Assembly (NCBI GenBank): GCA_022747635.1
Contig: JAKTNV010000001.1
Coordinates: 20,312,572-20,376,571, forward strand
From: Hetaerina americana
Taxonomy: Eukaryota > Arthropoda > Insecta > Odonata > Calopterygidae
Reading direction: 5' to 3'
DNA: 64,000 nucleotides
This document shows, piece by piece, positions 38,601-49,452 of this stretch. Under the pieces are notes generated by a model. That model saw only the letters and a program-made list of their open reading frames with translations. It searched no databases and was not told where the DNA came from. Made by a program: the position numbers and the translations under genes. How positions within the stretch are numbered: position 1 is the first letter of the stretch; every line of letters starts with the position of its first letter.

Positions 38601-41600
38601 ATTGGACAGTCAATGGAAGCCATTGCCAAGGCTTCCAATGTCAGTGTGCAGACTGTAGCATCAGCCATCGCTGCCAAGTTGAGAAGGCGCCAGCAGGCCC
38701 TTGAGCAAGCAGCAAAGGATGCCAGTGCTGGTGCTGTTGCAGCATCACAACTTCAAAATGTTGGTGCAGTTGTGAAGAAACAACAGCAACGTCCCAAGCC
38801 GTCTGCTTTGGCCAGCTCAAGGGGTCGGGTCATGAATGCCCCAAGGGAATACTACCCCGTCGGCTATGACAAGGACTTTGATGATGGCTTTGCTGCCAGG
38901 GTGGACCTACCAGACACATCCTTTGCCTGCGGAAACCAGAAGCACTTCCCAGGACTTTATGCTGATGAGGATCTAGGGTGCATGGTGAGACAGCGATCAT
39001 TACTATCCACTTAAGCTAACAAACTTACTCAATTCAGCTATGTCAAAAACAATACATTAATACAGTAAAACAATTTTAAATGAGTGAATAAGAAAATGCT
39101 CAACAAATGTCTATTGCTGCCTCAGATTTTATAACATATTAGGTATTCATTAAAAAATACTAAAATCGATGAATTAAAATTACACAACTGAAATCATTAT
39201 CTGTTAAATTTGTACATCTTCAGTTCATCATTATTCCTCCTTCAAATGTTCTGAATCCAAATTTGATCATACATATCACCCACTGAAATATTATATAAAT
39301 TTGTTATGCTGACAATGTTTTTCTCCATTATCATGTTAGATGAATAAAGCTAAGTTAAATGTTAAAATTTGGAAGGGATGCATTTGAGCAAGTGAAAATC
39401 CCAATTTGAAAGTGTGCATTAGGTAAAGAAGCTTTCACAAGGAGGGAGGAAATTGATGACATGAACACTGCATATGGATGTTAAAATAAATTTAGTGAAA
39501 ACTTTAATACAGAGTATGGTTTTGTACATTCAAGAAACATGGCCATTGAAGCTTAGGCTTAGTTTGAAGGATTTTGAGATGTGGGTGTGCAGAAGAATGG
39601 AAAAAGGTAAAATATACTAATGGTAATTGAATGAAGAAGTTCTAGGTCATGGTGACAGAGGAGAGAGGGTTTTTGGAAGAAACCCAAAGGAGGCAGGAAA
39701 GGTGGATATTTACCATTTTGATTTGCGATGGGATATTGAATGATGTGATAAAGGGGAGTAGGTTCAGCAAGCAAGGTTGTGGTGGGAAGAGAATATGCGT
39801 GTTACATGGAATGAAGGGATGTATGCAGAATGTTTATGGAATTGGAGAAGGGTTCATGGTCGAGCTTGGAAAGGTATAGTAAAGCCCAAACTAAGTAAAA
39901 CGGCTATTTCTCAATGACTGGAAAGTATTAAATTGTGGAAACCAGAGGATTGTTATGCCAGCACAATTATTACAAGAATGCTGGACCTAAGTTTTCTTTC
40001 CAGGGAAAATATTCACTTTTTCACAACGACTGGGATTAATACTTTCCAGTCATTGTGAAAAACTGAATATTATCACTGGAAAGAAAGTTTAGGGCCAACA
40101 TTCTTGTAATCATTGTGCTGGCATAAAAAAATATTTTTTTGTTCAATGAATTTTCTGGTCCTATTACAGTACTTTTTAGTTGTTGATATGAGTAAACACT
40201 TTTGGCTTAAATTAAACTGAGTAAAATAAAAACGTAATCAACTAATGCTCAGTTGAATTTTGTGCCATTTATATTGGCCTTGTTCACTTCTCCACCAATA
40301 CAATCTCTTAAATTTTATCTGGATTTTTCTGACTCTATAAGTTAAAAATGACATAAGCAGTCCACACATTGATGAGTGAATGGATGGAATACTTCCTGCA
40401 TAATACAATGGCCGATGCATTTCTATATCATATTTAATGTAAAAAAAGTGGTTTCTTTTTCATTGTCTGTGAAAATTTGACTCTTCAGAGCAGTGGCTCT
40501 AGTATAATCATATTATTTTTCTATCTTATTTGAAAATTTATATGTATACTTTCTCTCTATGGCATTAAAAAAATTAATTAATTATATTTATAAAAAAATT
40601 GCAAAGAGAGGTCCCATTCTTAGTTAATGTTCCTCTTTGTTTAATTGAGGAAAAAAATATTTCCCTAAATTTCATTCAGTTACACCAATGAGAAGTGATT
40701 TCCTTAAGTGAAACTAATTTTATGGTGATTTCATTGCTCTATCACACTGCACATGTTCTTCAAAATGTTATTTTTATAATTATTTAATATATTTTCCACC
40801 TCAGAAATGCAATAAGAACATATTTACATCATTCAGCTTGAACTATAGAAGTGACCACCTACATATCATGGATTAGTATCAGCTGTAATGGTTTCTCTCT
40901 AATAATAGCAGACCTAGAATTTGGGAATGTATTTATTCAATATTTTCTTAGTCGGAGCTAACTTATGCGTTAAAGTCTGTCTTTGCAAGCTGATTTTCAT
41001 GACATTTTCTCATAATATTTATTTATGCCAAAGGACCAATCCTTAGTCATTGATTTGGAAAATATTTGCATCTCGAATACATATTGATATCACAAATGTA
41101 ATTGACAAAAATCCATTGTTGCTGAAGCTTTCTGCTTTCAATGGGTTTTATGAATGTCACTAGAAATGATTTACCTACCCAGTGAAGCACGGTTGATTTT
41201 GGTGACTCTTGATTATTTTTTGGAATATAACATGAAAACTTGTAATATTGATCAAATGCTTCCTTCAATCAAATCAAATTCCACCCTTCTAGTGTTAAAG
41301 ATGAGAGTGCTGTAGCTTTTACATTATTGCAAGTTGCAAACTGTCATGTTCTGCATTTGCTCTAAGTAATTTACTAATAATGACTTTGATTTATCTTCCA
41401 GGTGTTCCATGTTTGCGCACTCACAGATGAAGGCTTAATTATGAAAAGCTTCCTCTGTCCAGAATCCACACTGTTTGACCAAACGATACTAAAGTGTAAC
41501 TGGTGGTTTTACGTTGATTGCAAAGCTTCCAGGAAATTGTATGACTCAAACATTCCCGTGTCAAAAAGCTACCAGCTGATGAAAGCTCTTGCCTTCTTCT

Positions 41601-41617
41601 CATCCTACAAGAGTTAG
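29935..41617 (+). CDS. CPAP1-like secreted chitin-binding (CBM14) protein, 5' end missing
   Basis: This spliced gene has five visible exons: 29935-30069, 32261-32337, about 36478-36948, 38421-38984 and 41402-41617 (stop TAG). All junctions are GT-AG and every phase fits (1, 1-0, 0, 0, 0), giving roughly 487 visible residues. The C-terminus is a single type-2 chitin-binding domain with six cysteines spaced C-x16-C-x5-C-x13-C-x12-C-x7-C. It contains the family hallmarks FPGLYADEDLGC, VFHVC, FLCPESTLFDQ and WWFYVDC. Before it lies a long low-complexity linker rich in Ala, Pro, Ser and Thr, and before that a short region with two cysteines (NGTC, LNCGF). Proteins of this build (cuticular proteins analogous to peritrophins, one-domain group) are secreted into cuticle or tracheal matrix, where the domain binds chitin. 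The first visible exon enters in phase 1 with no Met, so a start and signal-peptide exon is expected upstream. The closest family member cannot be named. Confidence 0.87.
30070..32260 (+). other. Intron of the chitin-binding gene (2.2 kb)
   Basis: GT-AG intron (gtgagt to ttctttccag). It holds only short chance frames. The 69-codon frame at 30902-31111 has no family motif. Confidence 0.75.
32261..32337 (+). CDS. Chitin-binding gene, 77-bp exon
   Basis: This small exon lies between ttctttccag and cag|gtgaga. It enters in phase 1, so G + GA makes Gly, and leaves in phase 0, exactly as its neighbours require. It encodes FSVGDELGFKQSLSNVEG and then a basic NRRRSAQ. The phase match on both sides is the main evidence, because the exon is too short to stand out by itself. 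Confidence 0.75.
35399..35439. repeat. (TA)n microsatellite in intron 2 of the chitin-binding gene
   Basis: A pure TA tract of about 41 bp. A second similar tract lies 170 bp downstream at 35607-35648. Confidence 0.95.
35607..35648. repeat. (AT)n microsatellite in intron 2 of the chitin-binding gene
   Basis: A pure AT tract of about 42 bp, the partner of the tract at 35399-35439. Confidence 0.95.
35830..36460. other. CGA/ACG-rich GC island abutting the linker exon
   Basis: Some 600 bp are built largely from scrambled CGA, ACG and CCA trinucleotides (for example CACGACGAACGG and CCCGACGACGCC). Frames are therefore open on both strands: two overlapping plus frames of 124 and 151 codons and a minus frame of 111. 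All give Thr/Arg/Pro/His-rich sequence without motifs, so composition rather than selection probably explains them. The island may be a decayed satellite, a regulatory island or an internal promoter. Confidence 0.4.
36478..36948 (+). CDS. Chitin-binding gene, linker exon (acceptor uncertain)
   Basis: This is a GC-rich open frame that ends KLPQ|gtgagt in phase 0. It encodes low-complexity sequence rich in Ala, Pro, Ser, Thr and Val, for example GGSVAAAVAKAASQG and TLVAVPVGTATKVALPA. An in-frame TAA at 36421 forces the acceptor downstream of it. Four cag acceptors keep the frame, with exon starts at 36478, 36502, 36520 and 36562. The last has the best pyrimidine tract (cccccctcggacag) and the first gives the longest exon. 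The open frame on the opposite strand here is a composition-driven shadow. Confidence 0.8.
36949..38420 (+). other. Intron of the chitin-binding gene (1.5 kb)
   Basis: GT-AG intron (gtgagt to ttcttcctag), AT-rich, with a run of 13 C near 38026-38038. No other feature seen. Confidence 0.85.
38421..38984 (+). CDS. Chitin-binding gene, linker plus first half of CBM14 domain
   Basis: The acceptor is ttcttcctag and the donor is ATG|gtgaga; both ends are phase 0 (188 codons). The first three quarters continue the Thr/Ala/Gln-rich linker and include an AIAAKLRRRQQALEQAAKDA segment that could form a short helix. The end starts the chitin-binding domain: PREYYPVGYDKDFDDGF, then a segment with cysteine 1 (SFAC), the FPGLYADEDLG loop and cysteine 2. 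The domain is completed only by the next exon. Confidence 0.9.
39545..39900 (+). pseudogene. LINE relic in intron 4 of the chitin-binding gene
   Basis: The frames read LKDFEMWVCRRMEK, then NEEVLGHGDRGERVFG and ARLWWEENMRVTWNEGM, with frameshifts and stops. This is the same C-terminal LINE signature as at 3290-3660. It is inserted in sense orientation inside the host intron and is dead. Confidence 0.65.
39908..40125. repeat. Foldback element in intron 4 of the chitin-binding gene
   Basis: The outer arms TATGCCAGCACAATTATTAC (39954 on) and its near complement ending GTGCTGGCATA (40125) extend inward about 80 bp through TTTCTTTCCAG-GAAAATATTC. A flanking copy, CAATGACTGGAAAGTATTAA at 39912-39932, is also the complement of an inner segment near 40036-40060. 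So there are two overlapping inverted repeats. Confidence 0.65.
41402..41617 (+). CDS. Chitin-binding gene, last coding exon (second half of CBM14)
   Basis: The acceptor is ttatcttccag and entry is phase 0. The exon opens with VFHVC, which joins GCM from the previous exon into the canonical GC-x-VFHVC motif. It supplies cysteines 3 to 6, including FLCPESTLFDQ and CNWWFYVDC, followed by a 28-residue tail ending in SSYKS and a TAG stop at 41615-41617. The aromatic residues around cysteine 5 are those expected for chitin contact in this family. Confidence 0.92.
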   Translation: MFHVCALTDEGLIMKSFLCPESTLFDQTILKCNWWFYVDCKASRKLYDSNIPVSKSYQLMKALAFFSSYKS

Positions 41618-41790
41618 GACCATATAGATACTCACTGACCTTAGCCAGCTTAGGAGAAAGAAATCAAATTATTCATGCATTTGTGTCCTCAATTGGTATA
41701 GTGTTTGGGGGTTGAAAATCCTCAACTACTTACCAAGTATATGAGTTTATTGTAGATGAAATAAATCAATAGTTTCAAAGTTTGCAGTAA
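41618..41790 (+). terminator. 3' UTR with polyadenylation signal of the chitin-binding gene
   Basis: An AATAAA hexamer lies at 41760-41765, about 145 bases after the stop codon, and is the likely 3' end signal. A second AATAAA at 42760-42765 would give a longer 3' UTR of about 1.1 kb. Nothing in the sequence decides between them. Confidence 0.6.
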
Positions 41791-44700
41791 CCACAATGGA
41801 CAGAATTAAAAGTGGGTTTCATTAGATGCTAGTGGGACATTTCTTCTCACATTAGAATACATGCAAAGGCCATCCTCAGTGTTATCATTTTTGCAATGAA
41901 AAAAAAATAATTATTTTACTAAGATATATTTCCATCAACTACCAAAGCATCTCACCCATTGCTGTCCAAGTGTTAAAAAAAAAAGATATGTAAATACATG
42001 TACCTTGAGGTTCAGTCTAGTACAGATCTAATTTGTGGCAAATACAATGGTCAAACTGGAGTCTATAATAAGAGAGACAACATGAAACTTTTTGTGTATG
42101 GTAGAACAATCCAGGGATTTCATCAAGACTAGTGAATGCAAGACTCACAGGAAATTCCAAGGTATAATGTTCACAATGGACTGATATACATTATGAAATT
42201 AAAATGCTCAGAATTCAGGAACACAGTTAATGAGACTGATTATATTATTTTTGGTGTGAAAATAATGCAGTAAACTAGTGAGGTTGATGAAGCTTCCTCA
42301 ACTTAACAGTATGTTAGGTTTAATTATAATATACTGTGTTTGCCAATAATGTATATGTACTTACATTAAACAGAACCCTTGCCATTTAACATTAAGGTTG
42401 ATCAGGTATAAATTAGCATATTTTTAACTACATATATATTTTTTCATCATTCATTTTGGGCTACCAAGCTATGTTCAACCAAAGGAAAAGGCATTTATTC
42501 AAGCAAGTGTCTCAAGTGATGCAATCACATAGGGACTTACATACTTAATTTGTTGATAATGCATAATATTTTAAAGAACAGCATGCTATGCTGATTGTCA
42601 AAAAGTGTGCACATTTCTGCAAAGGACAGGAATATGAACAAATCATCAAAGCTCATTGATGCTTTTGCGAGTGAACTATTTATATCCAATGATATTATAG
42701 TTAAGAATTGTGTGTATATAATTTTTAAGATGAATTTTGTTGGTATATATATTTATTTGAATAAATATGTATTTATTATTTAACTAATATTGTTTTGGAA
42801 ATTATTTAACAACACTCATGCCACAAAAAATTGTCCTAGGGAAATTTTCCTCTATCAGTATTTAATCACTCGAGAAGAAAAAGTGAATGTCTATTATGTA
42901 TCTGAAAGTGATTCAAAATCCATCAATAACATCTAATATTACTATAATCTAAGAGTCATTTTTCAACTTCTCTGCTACGTAGGATTTTACTCCAGAGAAC
43001 ATCGTCACTTCAAACAACAATAATCAGGGCCTAGGATCATAGGTGAAGACGCTTCTCTCACAAAGATACCACAACACGAGAGGAATGCCAAGACCCATAA
43101 CAGGCCAAACACAGCAACACTTAAAAGTGACTTAAGCAATAATAAAGATGGTACTTAAAAAAATTGGACTGATAGGCTAGTGGATTACAGGGAGCAGTGC
43201 AAATGGAGTGGGACATAAAGTTCAATTCTTGACAAATTTATAGTTAAAGTGGAATTAAATATTTAGTTATTAACAGTGACAACCAATGTAATATTTATAT
43301 CAAATTAAAATACTACAAATCTGGTGGGTTATGAATTTACCATGAAAGTCAGAGATAGAGTACTTCAGTACTGCAGGAGACATGGATGCTATGTTATTGA
43401 ATGAATTCCCTTGGTTATTCCCTTGGTTGTGGTGGAACTGAATTAGTTTCCAGAGATCACAATTTCTTAAAATAAACTGATTTCGCAAATGCAAACCACT
43501 CTAATGATAACTTAAGACATGTAAATTAGTGTAATAATGATAGTTAAAGGTTTTAAAAATATTATTTTTCTGTAACTCAATTATAGTAGGAATTTGAGGA
43601 AAACTTAAAAAAAAATACACAATGCTTTTCTATTAGTACGAATATAGCATGTTTTACCCAAACTACTTTCTACCTTAGAAAGCACTTTCTTTAAGTAAAT
43701 GACATACTTAGCATAATGAAAACCGCATACAAAAAAGGGTAGTTATGAAATTAAAACGGATACTGCCACTTCCAAATACGAAAAAAAATCAAGAAATCAA
43801 GAGAAATGTACAAATTTACAACCGTAGTCTTAATTTTATTTCACAGGTAATTGAAATACCAAGGTATCCAATTAAATGACAACATTACTTAAATATGACC
43901 TCAAAACCACCCGATCAAGCTGGTTATAGTTTCCAAAAGCTTCCAGCCATTAGGAAATGAACTCCTTGTGGCGAAATGACCTCATGGTGCCCATTTGGGA
44001 GTTATGTGGAGTCGCCATAGCCATATGGAAAATAAACACTAAGGCCATCTAAGTGACATTATAAGAGCCAACTATATCATGAGGGGTGACCAAAAATAGA
44101 AAAAGTATTCAAGGATGGTTCAATGAAAGCACATTATGGGTATGCAAAGAATTTTTTCCTGTTTTGAAAACTAGCTACAACTACCAAGTAGTGATAAAAG
44201 CAAAGTAGTGAGTTGGGTGTGTTGTGTGCTAGTGGGTTTCTGTATGTCACCTCTCACCATCAAACCTGAAAACACCATCTCTCTCCATTGCCTGAAGGTG
44301 CCCACAGTCAAACCAGTAACCATTTCCAGTATTTTGGTTTAACCGAGACAATATTTTAGTTTTCCAAGACAATTAACAGCTGTCAGTATATTAATGCAGG
44401 GAATGCAAAATGTGATGAGAGAGGTAGGTACCATTGGAATTAAACAATACATATATAAGTAAAAGTAATGAATGGAAAGCACAAGTTAAAAAAATTCACG
44501 TCCAGGAGCTGAGGAATGAAACTAAAAATGTCTTCAAATTAATGCATTTAGATTTCATAGATAATATCAATAAAATCAAACTACTATCAACTATAATAAC
44601 AGTAAAAAAATCTGAGAATTTTTTAAAAATCCTCGGATTTTATTCCGTGAATGACAACAGGAGGAGAATCGTCCTTTTTAAGTAGCATTAAAAACTGATT

Positions 44701-47700
44701 TCTTCAAATTACTGAATCCAGTTAAGTGAACACACTGTTTATACCTAGATCTACTGACAGCCTCTTGACTTCAGTCTTTTTCAAATGCCATTTCTAATTT
44801 CTCCAAAAGTGAGATTAAAATTAAAAAGCTTTCCGATTCGTTACCAAACAATTTTCAATTTTTGTACGATCTCTACTTAACTGTATCACAGTGTACATAG
44901 CTAATAACCTTGATACTTTAGCAGTGTTGTTCTTCACAAGGAATTTAAAAAAATTGATGAAGTTTATGTTTCAAATAGGCATGTCAAAAGTTACCGAGCC
45001 CTATGATAAGTGGAGAAAAGCTCTACTAACTAGGCAACCATACACAAAACATTCCTTAAACCAACCACAGGATGTACTCGATTTAAGCTTGCTAATTAAG
45101 TAGCTAAAAAAATACACTGAACTTCACTAATGCATCAATAATAAACTGTTTGCAAATCTCTTTTCGATACAGTGATGGCAAAGTGATTGGAAATACATGT
45201 GTTATTGGAAACATTGTGTCATTGGTGCCAATGCTTATTTTCTCCATTAAAACTTATGTGACATAAAAAATGGACATTCAGAAGATGACTTACAAGGCTG
45301 GTAGCATCCTGCACTGTAGATAAGCAAGTTACCAATGGGACTACCTCAAACTTAAGATGGACCCATAAATCTGCCATTTGCATAGCCACAATAAATACAA
45401 GGATATAACCCCAAGAAGACACTTTGGTTTTCCGCACAATAAAGTTATATTTACAACCAGAAGAATATCTACCTGAAGATGCTGTACTTAAACCCAGGTC
45501 GTAAACATGACTTTTAATGAGGAAAAATGAAATGTTTTCTTTTTTGATGAAGGATTTACCTACCACTACCACGTCACACCAGAGACTGTGTTATTTATAT
45601 AACCCCAATGGAAATGCTTACCTACAATTAAACTTCTTAAATAGTAAAATTAATCATCATAATCAAATACTAGCATTTTTTAAACACACATGCACCTAAA
45701 TCACATTAAGTCCATGTATTTAGTAAAACCTCTTGAGTTTCATAGCTGTTAATTTACAGTAAGTCTCCACTGTAGGGAATATTGCCTATTTCTTGATTTT
45801 TTATCATACTTTCTCCAATCCATGTTTGAACACTACTGCACCAGCCATAAACAGGATATTGGGTTTCGTCAAGTGTCAAATAAAAGAGGAACAGAGTCTT
45901 TAGCTCTTTTAGCCTGGTACATGCTTTGTGCATACAGTAATGCATTGGAAATAAGTCAATATTTGAGAGGTGTAATTAGACCTTTAATTTTATGTATCTA
46001 TCTGGCTAGGGAAGGAAGTTGTTTATTTTTGGTAGAACTAATCAAAGAAAAAAATCGATAAATCTCTATGGAGGAGCTAGATGAACTTTTACCTGAGTTT
46101 TCACACGTGCAATGTGCGTATTGAAGGAATGAGTAATGTTTTTCTCACTATATTACATTTTTATCAATGACAATTATAGATAAAAGTACTGATGATGGGA
46201 TTCAGGTTGATGATATTAATGACAGCATTACTTCCTGATCAGTGTTTCTACGAGAAAAAGAAAATGGGTGAAACAATGTTTGCATTGCTATTCATGTTGG
46301 ATTACATATTATTTACATAAGTACTTATTAGGGAGCAGGGGCTTAATTGAGCCTGGAGACGGATTTGGTGAAAAAAAGACCAAAGTAATGAATATGAAGT
46401 AGCATTAGAGATGAAGAAAATGAGTTTAGGATTTGGATATTTTTTTGAGTTTATACAGAGAAGATGTGAAAACTTTAGTTTTATTTCATACCTGAACATA
46501 TATGCACAAGGAAGTCAGTATTGGATTACGGTTACATCCGAGAAAAATCCACAACTAAGATCAAAACATAGAACTCAGGCCTTATAAAATGAACAGGGAG
46601 AATATTTTAAATGGAACTTGATCAATGGCAGACACGATTAAAATTTTCCTTTGGAGCCCATCCAAAAAGCAATGGTTTTTGTACATTTTGGATAGAATTT
46701 TTGAAACAGGCAAGAGAGGAGATACCAGAATTCATCAGCTAAGAGCAAAATATACGCAGAGGAATCCAATGTATGAATAAAACTGATAAGGGCATAGATA
46801 CATAGTAGTATAGGGTCAGCAACGATTTGGACCATTTTTGTGCGCCAGTATAAAATTACGTGAAAAATCCATGTATGATGTCAGGGAAAATGGTGACAGG
46901 GAAGTGATGTTTCTCAATTGCAAAAACCTTTCTCAGCAGGAAATGTGAAAAATACACACCATGGATTGTCTATTACCATAAACAAAAGAGGCTAACTGTT
47001 GACATGGCAGGGCCCCAGGGCCAAGTCTTTGGTGGGCAATCTGGAGGCAAAAGGGAAGGAATCTTGTGAAGATGCAAGTTTTACTTTTAAAAAAATATTA
47101 GACCATCACTTGTAATTAATGACTGTGTAATGAGAAACATCGATTTATCACCAACTTAATTTGAACTTGTAATTTTTCATGGTCTCACAATGGAGCCAAG
47201 GGATGGCTTTAATTTTTGGTTACACTAAATACCAGACATTTTAACATGAACATAAACATTGGTACTATTTTTGCAAATGGAAATGTTTAGTAGGTTATAT
47301 AGCATACAGTCGCAGAAGACTAGGTTGCCTCATGCACCAATATGGTTAATTTTGATGTCCATGGGAAATCAACAATTTTGAGAGAAAAATATTGTGATTA
47401 TTAAAATTTCTTCATCATTAAAGACAGTAATCAATTTCATTATGCTAATATTATCTTTCCTCAATCCTTTAAACATGGTCAATGTTTCGCAGCAGTCAAT
47501 ATTTGAAAAATATTCCAATAAAGCATGATTACCAAAGCTTCCACTTGCATAGTCTAAGCAGGATTATCTTCAAGGATAAAATAAACCTCATTAAATAAAA
47601 TAGTGCATTTCATAAGAATGGTCACACTCTATACTTCTAAATAACCTTTAATCTTTATGAGTTGTTATCACAATATAAACTTCAATTGGTTAGATGATAC

Positions 47701-48630
47701 GCAAATACAGATTTGACATTACAATTAGACTAAATTCATGATCAACAGTTCTCAATTTTTGAGCACAACAACATATAGCAGTATATGTTTCACTGTAAGT
47801 AAGAACAAACAGTTGATGAGAAACCATTGTTCAGCTAACATGAATTGTCACAGCATATACTTCTTACACAAATAATTTACTACATTACTCTAAAAACTTG
47901 GGATTCAAATGTGGATGACATGTTCTTATGAAAATAGAAAAAGGAAATGGAGATTGACAAGAATCAAATAAACATAACTACCACTGAGTTTATAAATTCA
48001 TGCTTTATAAAAAACATAGCTCACCAAAGCAAATATATTTCACCCAAAGAATGTTCATATTTGTAAAAGAATATTTTAAATTTGGTATCATTTTTCAAAC
48101 AGTATGGGGGAGGACTTTTCTTTTGGAATTTCCTCATCCAATAAAGGCTGATTCCCCAAATTGCACTTTGGAAAATAGTGGAAGAACTAAATGAGACTTC
48201 AAAGTAACATGACATTCCTAAAATAGGGTAATTTCATGTACTGAGCTGTGACATAAATGCACAGTGATTACATTTCATTCACAACAGCAACCAGGAGACA
48301 AACAAATCACTGTCCATTACCTCTTGCTTCATTGTTTTACTAAAACAACAACCAGCATTGGAAATTGGACATTTTCAGAAAATGAGACTCAATAATACAA
48401 TGAAGAGACAACTGCTGACGCTCCATCACACAACTAGGATTTATCTGCAAGGGTTATAAACACAACACTTCCCATCCTATCATTTGCTGGTAGGTACACA
48501 TCAACCTGGATGGATTAATCTGTTTTCCATTACATTTTACTTGAAGTTTTTACACATAAATGTTAAAACAGTACTCAAAACTTAAACTTCTCTTTCCAGG
48601 GGTTAACTAAAGGCCAACCTTAAAAAAAAG
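41790..48630. other. Region between the two convergent genes, no gene recognised
   Basis: AT-rich DNA lies between the convergent 3' ends of the chitin-binding gene and HMG20A. The longest frame (117 codons, minus, 45572-45219) has no motif or splice context. The first kilobase may be an extended 3' UTR. Confidence 0.6.
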
Positions 48631-48635
48631 GACTT

Positions 48636-48641
48636 TTTATT
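48636..48641 (-). terminator. Possible HMG20A polyadenylation signal
   Basis: An AATAAA hexamer on the minus strand lies about 670 bases past the HMG20A stop. It is the first clear hexamer noticed downstream, but its use is an inference. Confidence 0.35.
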
Positions 48642-49069
48642 CATGAAATTTCCAAAAGCTAAATCAAAATAAATTAACCAACCCAAACAATACATACTGC
48701 AAGCTAGTGATAATATTTAAGCAGCATCAGGGTGATACACAGAAGTACAAATGGGCCTGAGCACAGAAAAAGGAAATTACGGAAAAAAGAACTGTGGGCA
48801 ATTTGAATTATCCCTTCAAGTTGAAATGTCACTTTTTACAAACACGGCAACTCGCATTCCAAGTACATTTAAAACCAACCAAAAATGTCTATAATTGTTT
48901 AGCACGGTGACGAAGCAAAACTCACTTATGAGGCCATCATCAGTTACACAATTCACGTTTCATTGATGGAACAATAATCCCAAAGCACGGCACTTTCCAG
49001 TGCAATGGAAACCTTTGGCTGGCAAAAACCTTACCGGTCCTGAGCACTTGATGACCCCATTTTCCTCCC

Positions 49070-49309
49070 TCATCCCCGCACTTCCTTCTCCGACTGCCCC
49101 TTGCCTTGCTGAAGAGATTGCGCTTGCTTTGTGGCCTTGCCTGCCTTGTTCTTCTTTTTGCGTTTGCTCTTCCTCAGCTGCCCCTTTCCTTCATCCCCCT
49201 CCTCCTCATTTACTTCCTCCTTGCTGACGACGGGTGATGCTTCGACCCGAGGGGTTGACAGCATCACAGTGAGTCTTGGGCCTTGCCTCGGGAGCCGAGG
49301 CTGCGTGGG
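49070..49309 (-). other. In-frame open extension downstream of the HMG20A stop
   Basis: Directly after the TGA, the same frame stays open for 79 codons until a second TGA at 49072-49070. The extension is Pro/Arg-rich at first, then acidic (EEVNEEEGDEG), then strongly basic (RKSKRKKKNKAGKATKQ), ending Gln/Lys-rich. About two thirds of its codons end in G or C, while the surrounding non-coding DNA is clearly AT-rich. This composition looks coding. It could be translated by readthrough of TGA-C. It could also be reached by an alternative acceptor, for example the AG at 49241-49240, which keeps the frame. Or it could be a GC-rich 3' UTR. Confidence 0.5.
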
Positions 49310-49452
49310 TCATCCGTGAAAGTCAAGGCGGCCCACAATGTCACGGACAGTGGAGACCAGGGCATGGTGTTCTGGTGATCCCTCCAGAATAATTGTGTGG
49401 AGTCTAGTCATGTAACTATCTATGGTTGACAACGTGGGAGTCTCGTTGGTAC
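49310..49452 (-). CDS. HMG20A: HMG20A exon 6 (C-terminus and TGA stop)
   Basis: The acceptor is acgtttag. The exon encodes [19 protein letters not shown], then [19 protein letters not shown], and a TGA stop at 49312-49310. This matches the end of vertebrate HMG20A (ETPT, DSYM-RLH-IIL, TVR-V-RLD), so the TGA sits at the expected end of the protein. The base after the stop is C. Confidence 0.93.

Larger units (their letters stand above)
38985..41401 (+). other. Intron of the chitin-binding gene (2.4 kb)
   Basis: GT-AG intron (gtgaga to atcttccag) interrupting the chitin-binding domain between cysteines 2 and 3. It contains a LINE relic and a foldback element, listed separately. Confidence 0.85.

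Noticed and set aside
45219..45572. 117-codon minus-strand frame between the genes
   Set aside because: AT-rich codons, no motif and no neighbouring exons; probably chance.
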